In this document: one piece after another, positions 5,128 through 12,796 of the stretch
How the letters are laid out: each line of letters starts with the position of its first letter
Position numbering within the stretch: position 1 is the first letter of the stretch
DNA from: Myxococcota bacterium
GTDB lineage: Bacteria > Myxococcota_C > UBA6777
NCBI GenBank assembly: GCA_023150835.1
Contig: JAKLKB010000190.1
Location: 1-13,256, forward strand
DNA length: 13,256 bases
Reading direction: 5' to 3'
Notes under the pieces: model-generated
What the model saw: the letters and a program-made list of their open reading frames with translations, nothing else
What the model was told of the DNA's origin: nothing
Database searches by the model: none
Program-made: the position numbers and the translations under genes

Positions 5128-8073
5128 TTAGAGGCAGTGTTGGCCGCCTTGGGAGGAGATGGTTTGGCAGCTAAGGAAAGAGGCGGTGCATTTGAAGTCG
5201 GCGGAGGCACAGCGTTCTAAGCAAGCTCCGCCGCCGTTGTTGAGAGAGAAGCAATCCCAACCATTCGGACAGCCCGAAGGATTCGTACCCGGGCTGCAAA
5301 CAGGCGAACAGAACGAGCGGTAGGGTGTCTCAGGCCCACCAAGGCACAGATGCGCAGAAGGACAGCGGGTGGTGGCATTGTCGCAAGGGGCGTAGGCAAG
5401 GACATCTTTGATCGGATCTTCGCGACAGATGTATTGTGCGCTTGGATCGCGCTGGCAGGAGAGACCAGTTTCGCAGAGCTTGGCGTCGGCAGCGTTGCAA
5501 GCAGCGTCCTTTGCGACGGAAGTTCCGCAGTATCCCAAAGTGCCGAGCCGCAAACAGGTCTTTCCACCACCACAAGCAGGATTGGCAAGATCGCAAGGCT
5601 TGACACAACGCGCTCCGCTGGCATCAGGCGCATTCAAGCAGCGCAAACCCTCGGCGCAACGGAGGTTATCGGCTGCACGCACCAACGTCTCGCAAGCCTC
5701 GCCTTCTTGTGCTGTTCCCGCGATCACCAAGGAGGCCGCAGGTTGGCAGATATTGACCGATGCACCACCAAGAGAGATCGCTTGGCAACTCCCAAGCTCG
5801 GGAGGACAGTCTTTTCCGCCACGTTGGGGATTACAGGTCAACAGGCACGCCCCCCCTGCTGCAGTTCCTTGGCTGTTGCGCAGCCCCACACAACGCGACA
5901 AAGCCGTCGTGATCGCGGTCCATGTTTTCCCATCGTCTTGGCTGAAAAACACCGTCCCACCGTCGCCTGAGACCAAAACATTTGCCCCGCGAAACGCCAA
6001 ACCATACAACATCCGATTTTCAGGGAAGGTCGGTTTGGCCCATGTACCGGCTTCTTCTCGCAAGAAGATGCCCGAAGCCCCCGACGCATAGGATTTTCCA
6101 GATCCTACAGCTACCGCAAGGATCTCTGCCGTCGTACCCGAAGTGTCCTTTTGCCAGTTTTGCCCGTCTGTGGTCGAAAGCAAGACGCCGTTGGCTCCGC
6201 CGATCAAACCGATCTTTCCCGTTGCGACCTTGTCACGGGCCAAAGCAACGGCCCCGAGATCTTCGGTGACACCCGCAACTGTGACGGTCGTCCAGCTTTG
6301 CCCCGCATCGGTCGAACGCACGATGGTTGCGGCAGTTCCGACGATCATCCAAGCAGGAGTCGGGGCGGTGCCTTGGTCGGCTCCGACCGCAACGGCTTTC
6401 AACACCGCACCGCTTGCCAGCCCTGCGATCGAAGCAGTTTGCCATGTTTTGCCTTCATCCGTCGAACGCAAGACCGTCTGCTTGGAACCGATGACAAGAG
6501 CGGCGGTTCCATCTTCGGAAAGCGCGACATCCACAAAGTCCACTCCTGCGGGGATCGCCGAAGAGACCACTTGTTTCCACGTCACACCGCTGTCTTCGGA
6601 GCGCAAGATCACACCGCGCTCTCCCACCACCAAGACCAACTGACCGGACTTTGCAGCCGCGATCCCACGATACACCACCGCACGCGGCGAAGCCGTCCGC
6701 TCCCACGCTGCCCCCGCATTGGAAGACACAAAGATCTCTCCTAGCGCGCCCGTCGCAAGGACTTTTTGATCACTCAGCCACACAAGATCGTAAAGCGTCC
6801 CCGCAGACAAGACACCACACAGCCGCGCAGAAGTCGCTGTCCCCAATGAACAATCGGGCAAGCAGATCGCAGGGGTGGTTTGCGATATCTGCAAGGCACG
6901 ACTGCCCGTTGCACACGCCGTCTGATCATCCAAAACACTCCCACCCACAAGCGCTTTTTTACAAGCTCGCGTCGTACCCGAGACCACTTCGCAACGCTCT
7001 CCTGCTTGGCAACCTGCATCGTTGGTGCAGCGGGTCAAGCAACGCGCAGACAGCGGAAAGCTCGCATCATCGGGGATACACAGATCGTTGTTGCCTTTGC
7101 ACTGTTTTCCGCCAAGACAAGCACCGCCCGTCTCCGATGCCTTAAAGCAAAAAACACCGACGACATTCGAGCCATTAAACCCACGACAGACTTCGTCGGT
7201 CGCACAATCGGTTTGCGTACCGCATCGCTTTAAGCAACGCCCCAACACGCCCACCAGTTGGCTCGGAACGCACGTCGCCCCCGCCTCGCAAGAGTCTTCG
7301 ACCGCACAAGCCTGTCCTGTTTTTCGGGCCGTCTTGCAAGCTTTGATCGGTTGGTCTGCGGAAAGCGCTTCGCAATTTTTCCCCGTCCCACAAGCGTTTG
7401 CATCCGCACTGCAATCTTTCTGACAAACCCAGTAAGTTCCTGTCGTTCCATAACGCATACAAGTCAGCCCTTCCGCGCAAGCCTGCGTGTTGGCGCAAGA
7501 CTCGCCATCTCCGACTTGTTTGGCGCAGACAAAGATCCCCGTAGATTGGCGGGTTTTGGTGTCGTAGGTTTCCGCACACCGCGTTCCCGCTGGACAAGCC
7601 GAAGGATTGTCTTTGGAACACTCTTTGAGACAGATCCCCACAGGCTGCGGCGCACCTTCTTCTGGACTGGTTTGGCGAAGCTCCGCACACGCGAGGCCCG
7701 TTCCACAACGATCATACCACCACGCCAAACGACGCGGATCACACGTCTGGCCCTCTTTGCGGATCGCGGGTGGCTCGGCTTCAACGATCGCTTCGGGCTG
7801 CGCCTCCACCTGTGCCTCGGGCTGCGACTCTTCAGGCCCCGCTTCAGGCGTCACTTCTGCCGCAGATTCGGCCACAGGCTCCACAACCACCTCGGCAGGC
7901 TGCGACTCCTGCGGCTTTTCCGAAGGCTCCGCACACTTTCCATTTAAGCAGATCCGCCCTCCTGTGCATTGTTGATCATTTTGGCACACAGCAGGCTCAC
8001 CACACGCTTGCAGCCACAAGCCGCACAGCACCACCACACAAAACACCCCAAACCCTCGAACCCGACGCATCAT
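5128..8073 (-). CDS. Cys-rich surface lipoprotein with seven-bladed Asp-box (Ycf48-like) propeller
   Basis: This 981-residue lipoprotein has a signal peptide ending LQAC, with lipidated Cys24. A four-Cys module (Cys30, 36, 42, 47) and a Pro/Glu/Ala/Val-rich linker (about 48-107) follow. Next come four consecutive eight-Cys repeats and a shorter fifth one. A Cys-free region at about 415-728 holds seven Asp-box-like turns, including SEDSGVTW, STDEGKTW, STDAGQSW and SQDDGKTW. That is one per blade of a seven-bladed propeller, as in Ycf48/BNR proteins. More Cys repeats follow to the C-terminus. By hand count there are about 70 Cys in all, presumably disulfide-bonded. The start at 8073 follows AGGAGG by ten bases. 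It is anchored to an envelope membrane and likely exposed. The function is unknown; ligand binding, adhesion or assembly of partners are possible roles. It is divergent from the thioredoxin-fold operon. Confidence 0.93.
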   Translation of the reverse strand: MMRRVRGFGVFCVVVLCGLWLQACGEPAVCQNDQQCTGGRICLNGKCAEPSEKPQESQPAEVVVEPVAESAAEVTPEAGPEESQPEAQVEAQPEAIVEAEPPAIRKEGQTCDPRRLAWWYDRCGTGLACAELRQTSPEEGAPQPVGICLKECSKDNPSACPAGTRCAETYDTKTRQSTGIFVCAKQVGDGESCANTQACAEGLTCMRYGTTGTYWVCQKDCSADANACGTGKNCEALSADQPIKACKTARKTGQACAVEDSCEAGATCVPSQLVGVLGRCLKRCGTQTDCATDEVCRGFNGSNVVGVFCFKASETGGACLGGKQCKGNNDLCIPDDASFPLSARCLTRCTNDAGCQAGERCEVVSGTTRACKKALVGGSVLDDQTACATGSRALQISQTTPAICLPDCSLGTATSARLCGVLSAGTLYDLVWLSDQKVLATGALGEIFVSSNAGAAWERTASPRAVVYRGIAAAKSGQLVLVVGERGVILRSEDSGVTWKQVVSSAIPAGVDFVDVALSEDGTAALVIGSKQTVLRSTDEGKTWQTASIAGLASGAVLKAVAVGADQGTAPTPAWMIVGTAATIVRSTDAGQSWTTVTVAGVTEDLGAVALARDKVATGKIGLIGGANGVLLSTTDGQNWQKDTSGTTAEILAVAVGSGKSYASGASGIFLREEAGTWAKPTFPENRMLYGLAFRGANVLVSGDGGTVFFSQDDGKTWTAITTALSRCVGLRNSQGTAAGGACLLTCNPQRGGKDCPPELGSCQAISLGGASVNICQPAASLVIAGTAQEGEACETLVRAADNLRCAEGLRCLNAPDASGARCVKPCDLANPACGGGKTCLRLGTLGYCGTSVAKDAACNAADAKLCETGLSCQRDPSAQYICREDPIKDVLAYAPCDNATTRCPSAHLCLGGPETPYRSFCSPVCSPGTNPSGCPNGWDCFSLNNGGGACLERCASADFKCTASFLSCQTISSQGGQHCL

Positions 8074-8083
8074 TTGACAAAAA

Positions 8084-8089
8084 CCTCCT
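8084..8089 (-). promoter_or_regulatory. Ribosome-binding site AGGAGG of the Cys-rich lipoprotein
   Basis: The minus strand reads AGGAGG ten bases before the ATG at 8073, and 13 before a second ATG at 8070. It excludes the longer open frame that starts at 8115, which would put residues containing a Cys before the signal peptide. Confidence 0.75.
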
Positions 8090-8135
8090 GAGAAGACGCA
8101 CCTTCTCCATCCCAAAACGGAGACAAGGATGGGTT

Positions 8136-8164
8136 GTTGTATGGTTTTTCTTTGCCTCGGTCAA
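8136..8164 (-). promoter_or_regulatory. Sigma70-like promoter of the Cys-rich lipoprotein gene
   Basis: On the minus strand, TTGACC (8159-8164) and TACAAC (8136-8141) are separated by exactly 17 bases, matching five and four of six consensus bases. Predicted transcription starts near 8128, giving a leader of about 55 bases. Confidence 0.45.
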
Positions 8165-8269
8165 CCGTAGCACGGGTTTTTTGTTCGCTGCGTCCATCCG
8201 ATCTGGGCCTCGACCTGTGCTGTTCCTGTGCGCAGTCATACGAATCCGCAGGACGTGCCATCGAAAAAG

Positions 8270-8307
8270 GTAGGAGCAGCCCCCTGTGGCCCGACCACTG
8301 GGCGTTT
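8270..8307 (-). repeat. R1 repeat copy, inverted and diverged
   Basis: GTAGGAGCAGCCCCCTGTGG followed by CCGACCACTGGGCG matches the reverse complement of 2856-2894 with a few changes and a short gap. It sits in the divergent 451-base region, between the two predicted promoters. The rest of 8074-8524 shows no gene. Confidence 0.6.
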
Positions 8308-8375
8308 ACAACGGATCGCATCGACGTCTCGTGTGTGCTTCTCACAAAGTATCGTAGGCGTCGATCCCTAGCCGC

Positions 8376-8405
8376 TTGACAAGCTGCGCTTTTTCTTTCT
8401 ACATT
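8376..8405 (+). promoter_or_regulatory. Sigma70-like promoter of the thioredoxin/barrel operon
   Basis: A perfect -35 TTGACA (8376-8381) is followed after 18 bases by TACATT (8400-8405), four of six matches. Predicted transcription starts near 8412, giving a leader of about 113 bases before the ATG at 8525. The leader holds a small hairpin, GCGGA (8424-8428) with TCCGC (8434-8438). Confidence 0.5.
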
Positions 8406-8524
8406 GCCGCTTTATGCCGTAACGCGGAGGCGATCCGCCACGTCAAGCAGACGCTGTGCGTATCCAACGATGCTTGAAGCCTCCTCGATACATCCCCAAC
8501 ATCCGAACGAAACGAGACCTTGCC

Positions 8525-9307
8525 ATGAAACGTATCTGTTTTGTCTTTTCGATCACCCTTCTTTGGGCAGCAAGCCTCGCTTGTAGCCCCGCCAACAACC
8601 CCCTCCCCTGCAACCAAGATTACAACTGCGTCTCTGGCGAAAAGTGCTACCAAGGCTTTTGCACCCCCGCCGACAAAGTCCCCGTCAGCAACACCGAGAC
8701 CACCACCGAGACCACCAACACACCCGACGGCGGAACCCCCGATAGCAGCGCCGCTGAGACCGCCCCAGAAACCACCAACAACCCCGAAACGACGCCAGAA
8801 ACCACCCCCAATCCCGTCGATTATCCCGCAGGCCCCTATGGTGCGGATGTTGGCGAAGTCAGCATCAATATCGATCTCGAAACGTGCGCAGATCCGAGCA
8901 AGCGCGTCAGCCTCAAACAATACTTCAAAGACAACGGCGTCAAAGTGCTTTACCTCAGCGTCCACACAGGCTGGTGTCCAAGCTGTAAGTCACAAGCCCA
9001 AACCCTCGAACCCATCTACCAAAAATACAAAGCCAAAGGTCTGATGGTGTGGAACATCATGACCGAAGACGCCAACGCAGGCGGCGGCAAGATCACTTCC
9101 CAATACTGCGTCGCTCACGGCGCACAATACAAATACACCTTCCCGCTTTTGCGCGACGAAGGCAGCGCCCTCATGCGCAAGTTCTTCGACCGCAACGCTG
9201 TCCCCCTCACCATGCTGATCCGCACCTCCGACATGAAGATCCTTTACAAACTCTCTGGCTCTATCCCCGATCGCATCGAAGGCTTGATCGCCACCGAACT
9301 CCAATAA
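8525..9307 (+). CDS. Thioredoxin-fold lipoprotein with CPSC motif
   Basis: This 260-residue protein has a signal peptide ending SLAC, probably lipidated at Cys20. The -3 Ser makes the lipobox slightly off consensus. A four-Cys module follows (Cys29, 35, 41, 46), then a Thr/Glu/Pro-rich linker (about 54-95). A TlpA/Redoxin-like domain carries WCPSC (Cys151, Cys154) and a likely cis-Pro in NAVPLTMLI. It probably does thiol-disulfide chemistry with substrates in the periplasm or at the outer membrane; direction (oxidase, reductase or isomerase) cannot be read from sequence. The ATG at 8525 is chosen because it begins a textbook signal peptide; the ribosome-binding site is weak. It is first gene of the operon, 56 bases before the next. 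Confidence 0.9.
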   Translation: MKRICFVFSITLLWAASLACSPANNPLPCNQDYNCVSGEKCYQGFCTPADKVPVSNTETTTETTNTPDGGTPDSSAAETAPETTNNPETTPETTPNPVDYPAGPYGADVGEVSINIDLETCADPSKRVSLKQYFKDNGVKVLYLSVHTGWCPSCKSQAQTLEPIYQKYKAKGLMVWNIMTEDANAGGGKITSQYCVAHGAQYKYTFPLLRDEGSALMRKFFDRNAVPLTMLIRTSDMKILYKLSGSIPDRIEGLIATELQ

Positions 9308-9351
9308 CCCCCGCCATCCACACCGACCCTCCGCCCCTTTCCACTACCCTC

Positions 9352-9357
9352 AAAGGA
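9352..9357 (+). promoter_or_regulatory. Ribosome-binding site AAAGGA before the TlpA-like gene
   Basis: AAAGGA lies six bases before the ATG at 9364 and supports that start. The alternative GTG at 9484 lacks a comparable site at proper spacing. Confidence 0.6.
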
Positions 9358-9363
9358 TCAATT

Positions 9364-10047
9364 ATGCCACTTCTTGACCCGATGCTTCCGCCTCAAACGA
9401 TCCCGCCCCACCTGCCCCATCGGTCGCTGCCTTTGCGACTGGACCGAGGCTTCCGTCCCCTATTATCGCAGACAGGCCGAGGGGTGCGCCACACAGCAAA
9501 GCTCGCACTCGTTTTCCTCGGACTGATGGGGTGGATCGGGTGTACAGGAACACAAACCAAGACGGATGCCAACACCCCCGCTGCAAGCAAGTTTGTGGCC
9601 CAAGAAGCGGCCCCTGCCCCGAGATTTCAACTGCGTGATCTACGCGGAGAGACCCACAGTCTCGATGCTTTGCGTGGAAAGGTCGTCTTGCTGAACTTTT
9701 GGGCGACATGGTGCGCACCTTGCCTCAAAGAACTCCCGCATTTTCAAAAGATGCACGAACAATACAAAGCCCAAGGTCTGGAGATCGTCACCGTCAGCGT
9801 CGATGAAGCCCAAACAGTCGCCCAAGTCGGACCCTTGATCAACCGCTACGGCTACAGCTTCCGCGTGCTGCTCGATACCGAAGGCCGCGTTGTCACACAA
9901 TACAATCCCAACCGACACAATCCTTTTTCCGCCCTGATCGACCACAAAGGCAACCTGCGCATGACCCACCAAGGCTACACCCCGGGCGACGAGATCGAGA
10001 TGGAAAAAAAAGTCAAGCTCCTGCTCCAAGAAGCCGCAGCCAAGTAA
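9364..10047 (+). CDS. TlpA/ResA-family thiol-disulfide oxidoreductase lipoprotein (CAPC)
   Basis: This 227-residue protein has a classic TlpA domain: APRFQLRDLRGE, VVLLNFWATWCAPC (Cys117, Cys120), LEIVTVSVDE, a cis-Pro candidate in NPFSALID, and a final helix. Family members usually reduce disulfides in the periplasm, for example in cytochrome c maturation, but no cytochrome gene is present here. A lipobox-like GWIGC gives lipidated Cys60. The ATG at 9364 has a good AAAGGA site but leaves about 40 residues of unusual, Pro/Arg/Leu-rich sequence before the hydrophobic segment. A GTG at 9484 would give an ideal 20-residue lipoprotein signal peptide. The start is therefore uncertain, while the domain call is firm. 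Confidence 0.9.
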   Translation: MPLLDPMLPPQTIPPHLPHRSLPLRLDRGFRPLLSQTGRGVRHTAKLALVFLGLMGWIGCTGTQTKTDANTPAASKFVAQEAAPAPRFQLRDLRGETHSLDALRGKVVLLNFWATWCAPCLKELPHFQKMHEQYKAQGLEIVTVSVDEAQTVAQVGPLINRYGYSFRVLLDTEGRVVTQYNPNRHNPFSALIDHKGNLRMTHQGYTPGDEIEMEKKVKLLLQEAAAK

Positions 10048-11868
10048 ATGCGCACGATTCATCTTCCTTTCTTGGATGGACTTTACGGGGCGCGGATAGG
10101 TGGGCTTCATGGGGCGCGGCCCCAAACCCCGCAAGGGAACTTCGTCCCCTTGACCCCCTATCGGCGGAACGAACACAGGTTTTTCACACCAACGTCTGCT
10201 CCGCTTGAAGCAGCACGATCACGGCTATTTCCACGACGCTGCTTTGGGGCCGTTTGGTCTGTGCTGTGGGTGTGTGTTTGCGTGTGGGGATGGCTGACAA
10301 GCGCGTGGGCCTTCAACTTTCCGATCAAAAAGCCCCGTATCTCGATGGATATCAACCTATCCACGATCTTTGAGTACCACACGTATAACCCTGCTTCTCA
10401 GCGCCCTGCCCACGCCTTTAACTACTTCGATCTCCAAAACCGCCTTGATCTCAAGGTTTCCGTCGATGACGTCAGTTTTGGTGGCCGCCTTGATACCTTC
10501 AACTTCTTTGGCGATGCGGCCCCTTGCCCTGCCAAATTCCCCAACTGCGCGGCGGCTTACATCCCCGAGAAACTCTTCCTCAACGTCCGTGTCGGTCGCT
10601 TCGAGTTCACCGCAGGCGATTATTATCTCACCGTCGGAAGAGGGATCGCCCTCGCCATCCGAAAAGTCGATACCTTCGGCATTGACACCACCTTACGCGG
10701 CGCACGCGCCACTTACCAACACGACGACTTCCAAGCCACCGTTGCAGGCGGCTTTACCAACACCAACAACTTTGAACCCGTTCAAGAGATCATCCTCGAC
10801 GATCCCAACGACTTCATCTTTGCCGCAGATGTCGAACAACGTTTTCTCAAGCTGTTTCGGCTGGCCGCTCACTACGTTTTTTCACGCATCGATCAGCGCG
10901 TCGTAGAGGCCAACGGCACCGAAAAAACCCTGATCCGCACCACCTCTCACATCGGCGGTGGGCGCATCACGTTTCCCCGTATCTTCGACAAGATGGATGT
11001 TTACTTTGAAGGGAACTTTCAGATCGAAGACAACAACGGGCTTTATCGCGACCCGGGTTATGCCCTGTATTTCAACTACAACGGCTATTTTTTCCCCTTC
11101 ACTGTCCAGCTTGAAGCCCAGTGGTACTCGCGTTATCGTCTACAAAGCACTTTTACCCAACGCTACAGCACCGTATCAACGCCTCCTGTGCTGTACCTCA
11201 ATCAGCCAAGTATGGAGCGCCCCGATCTCGATACCCAAGGCGACAACGCCAACTCCAAAGGCTTGCGCTTGCGCATCGATTACACCTTCCTCAACCGCGC
11301 TGCTGTCGTGCATCTCAATTACCTGTTCCGCTACGGATTTACCGACCGCGCCGATGCAGAGCAGCTCATGATCCACCATGCCTACGCTGGCTTCGAATAT
11401 CACGGCGATATCGTGCATCTCAATCTCAGCGGTGGATGGCGGCACATCACAGGCTTCGAATACTGGCGACTGATCCACGCAGACGCCGATATCTCGATCC
11501 GCTTTGCACAAAAACACGCCTTCGATATCGTCGGTCGCTACTGGAACAACGAACGCGGCGAATCCTTTTTGCCCGGCATCCCCATCGAACAGCAGATGCG
11601 CGCCTTCCATATCGTCGATGCACAGGTCGGCTACACCTTCTCTGGCATCGGAAGCCTCGCCTTCTTGTTTTCTTACACCAACGAAAGCAGCGACCTCAGC
11701 GTGCGGCAGCTCTACTATGCCGTCGAAGCCAAGATCCTGCTTTCGCGCTTTGGCTTTCTCAAACTTTTTTATGGCAACGTGCGTGGCGGACTGCGCTGCG
11801 TTTCAGGCGTCTGCCGCATCTTCCCGCCCTTTGAGGGCTTCCGCACCGAGTTGCTTTTCCGTATATAA
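10048..11868 (+). CDS. Outer-membrane beta-barrel protein (possibly DUF6029-like), start uncertain
   Basis: The open frame encodes 606 residues. From about residue 89 (after the cleavage-like SAWA/FNFP) it is rich in alternating polar/aromatic strands typical of outer-membrane barrels, ending ELLFRI. The GDYYLTVGRGIAL...GIDTTLRGA region recalls DUF6029-type barrels; this is memory-based and tentative. Two close Cys pairs occur, CPAKFPNC and CVSGVC, the latter near the C-terminus. The first 55-60 codons overlap a family-D repeat (10111-10227), so the ATG at 10048, directly after the upstream TAA, may be wrong. However, no other ATG lies between it and the signal peptide in this frame. No clear ribosome-binding site is seen, and translational coupling to the TlpA-like gene is possible. 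Likely function: pore or platform for the neighbouring lipoproteins. Confidence 0.8.
   Translation: MRTIHLPFLDGLYGARIGGLHGARPQTPQGNFVPLTPYRRNEHRFFTPTSAPLEAARSRLFPRRCFGAVWSVLWVCVCVWGWLTSAWAFNFPIKKPRISMDINLSTIFEYHTYNPASQRPAHAFNYFDLQNRLDLKVSVDDVSFGGRLDTFNFFGDAAPCPAKFPNCAAAYIPEKLFLNVRVGRFEFTAGDYYLTVGRGIALAIRKVDTFGIDTTLRGARATYQHDDFQATVAGGFTNTNNFEPVQEIILDDPNDFIFAADVEQRFLKLFRLAAHYVFSRIDQRVVEANGTEKTLIRTTSHIGGGRITFPRIFDKMDVYFEGNFQIEDNNGLYRDPGYALYFNYNGYFFPFTVQLEAQWYSRYRLQSTFTQRYSTVSTPPVLYLNQPSMERPDLDTQGDNANSKGLRLRIDYTFLNRAAVVHLNYLFRYGFTDRADAEQLMIHHAYAGFEYHGDIVHLNLSGGWRHITGFEYWRLIHADADISIRFAQKHAFDIVGRYWNNERGESFLPGIPIEQQMRAFHIVDAQVGYTFSGIGSLAFLFSYTNESSDLSVRQLYYAVEAKILLSRFGFLKLFYGNVRGGLRCVSGVCRIFPPFEGFRTELLFRI
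10111..10227 (+). repeat. Structured repeat family D, copy 3, inside the barrel reading frame
   Basis: GGGGC-GCG-GCCCC, then CCCCGCAAGGG and CCCCTTGACCCC, TATCGGCG, TTTTTCA and CCGCTTGAA line up base for base with 2611-2727. In the second hairpin the centre reads A-AC-TTC-GT-C instead of A-CC-GAT-GG-C. The inner pairs changed but still pair. Confidence 0.8.
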
Positions 11869-11902
11869 GCAATCTGTTGGATGGACTTGAGTGAATCTTG
11901 TT

Positions 11903-11907
11903 GGAGG
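11903..11907 (+). promoter_or_regulatory. Ribosome-binding site GGAGG of the last lipoprotein
   Basis: GGAGG lies seven bases before the ATG at 11915. It selects this start over the GTG at 11891, which would place a non-hydrophobic octapeptide before the signal peptide. Confidence 0.75.
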
Positions 11908-11914
11908 TTTTGAT

Positions 11915-12763
11915 ATGCAACGACGGCTCGCCTATTTGGGCCTATTTCTCGGCTTGTTTTTTTTCTACCTCGCTGCTTGCAACGGTGACACCCGCTGTTT
12001 CTTTGATTACAACTGCCCTCAAGGGCAGTATTGCGTCGGTGGATCCTGCCAAGACACCCCTCCCCCCGGTGTCGAAGTCCCCAAAGAAGCCACGCCAGAA
12101 GCGGGTCCCGAGCCGATGCCCGAGCCGATGCCCGAACCCGCCCCCGAGCCGACGCCCGAACCCACTCCCGAAGGCCCTCAAAGCTGCCAAGCCCACAGCG
12201 ATTGCACCCGCGAACCCAACAAGACCTGCTACGACAAACTCTGTGTTCCCGGATACATCGAGTTCAGCTTCACCGCAGGCCACCCTATCATCAACCTCAA
12301 AGCCGCTGCCACGGCCTGCACCTCCAACACCAACTGCCAGCCATGGCAATTCTGCGAAACCCGCGCAAGCCCCGTCCGATGCTACCCCAAACTCGATAAC
12401 AACGCCCAAGCCAAGGGCCGCATCGGTTCCGATACCTACTTCCTCGATGGCTACGCCACTTCCACCGTCCAATCCATTGACGGCAAAAACTACCTCGTCA
12501 CCTACGTGACAGGCGATGTTTCCGAAAAATTACAGCGCATCCTTGAGATCCACATCCCTCTTGACAACGTGCAGATCGGCCAATTCGAGATCAAACCTGA
12601 TGGCGCAAAAGCCTTTCTCTTCAATGATTACATCGAATTCTCCCCCACCCGCCGCGTCCTCACCGCCGAAGCCATCCGTGGTGATATCCAACTCACTCTC
12701 GCTGGAAAAACCCTCGGAAACACCATCGCTGGTTCCGCCAACCTGATCTTTCAAGCCCGCTAA
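11915..12763 (+). CDS. Cys-module lipoprotein with Pro-Glu linker and beta-rich C-terminal domain
   Basis: This 282-residue protein has a consensus lipobox LAAC (Cys22) and a four-Cys module (Cys28, 34, 40, 45) with the same 5-5-4 spacing as its two neighbours. A linker of repeated Pro-Glu-x-Pro units (about 60-88) follows, probably spanning the cell-surface layer. Two more four-Cys stretches with 5-7-4 and 5-5-8 spacing come next. The last 120 residues are Cys-free and strand-rich, with unknown function. It starts 46 bases after the barrel gene and is probably the last gene of the operon, so it may be an accessory or substrate of the barrel. No enzyme motif is seen. Confidence 0.88.
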   Translation: MQRRLAYLGLFLGLFFFYLAACNGDTRCFFDYNCPQGQYCVGGSCQDTPPPGVEVPKEATPEAGPEPMPEPMPEPAPEPTPEPTPEGPQSCQAHSDCTREPNKTCYDKLCVPGYIEFSFTAGHPIINLKAAATACTSNTNCQPWQFCETRASPVRCYPKLDNNAQAKGRIGSDTYFLDGYATSTVQSIDGKNYLVTYVTGDVSEKLQRILEIHIPLDNVQIGQFEIKPDGAKAFLFNDYIEFSPTRRVLTAEAIRGDIQLTLAGKTLGNTIAGSANLIFQAR

Positions 12764-12796
12764 CCCCTCCCATATCTCACGATCGGTGATTTGTTT

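Noticed and set aside
8134-8379. Plus-strand 81-codon frame in the divergent region
   Set aside because: It spans the predicted promoters and an R1 repeat, and the protein has no coherent features.
9049-9363. Upstream extension of the TlpA-like reading frame overlapping the CPSC gene
   Set aside because: It overlaps the well-supported upstream thioredoxin-fold gene in another frame, and its Arg/His-rich translation lacks any domain. The real start is at 9364 or 9484.
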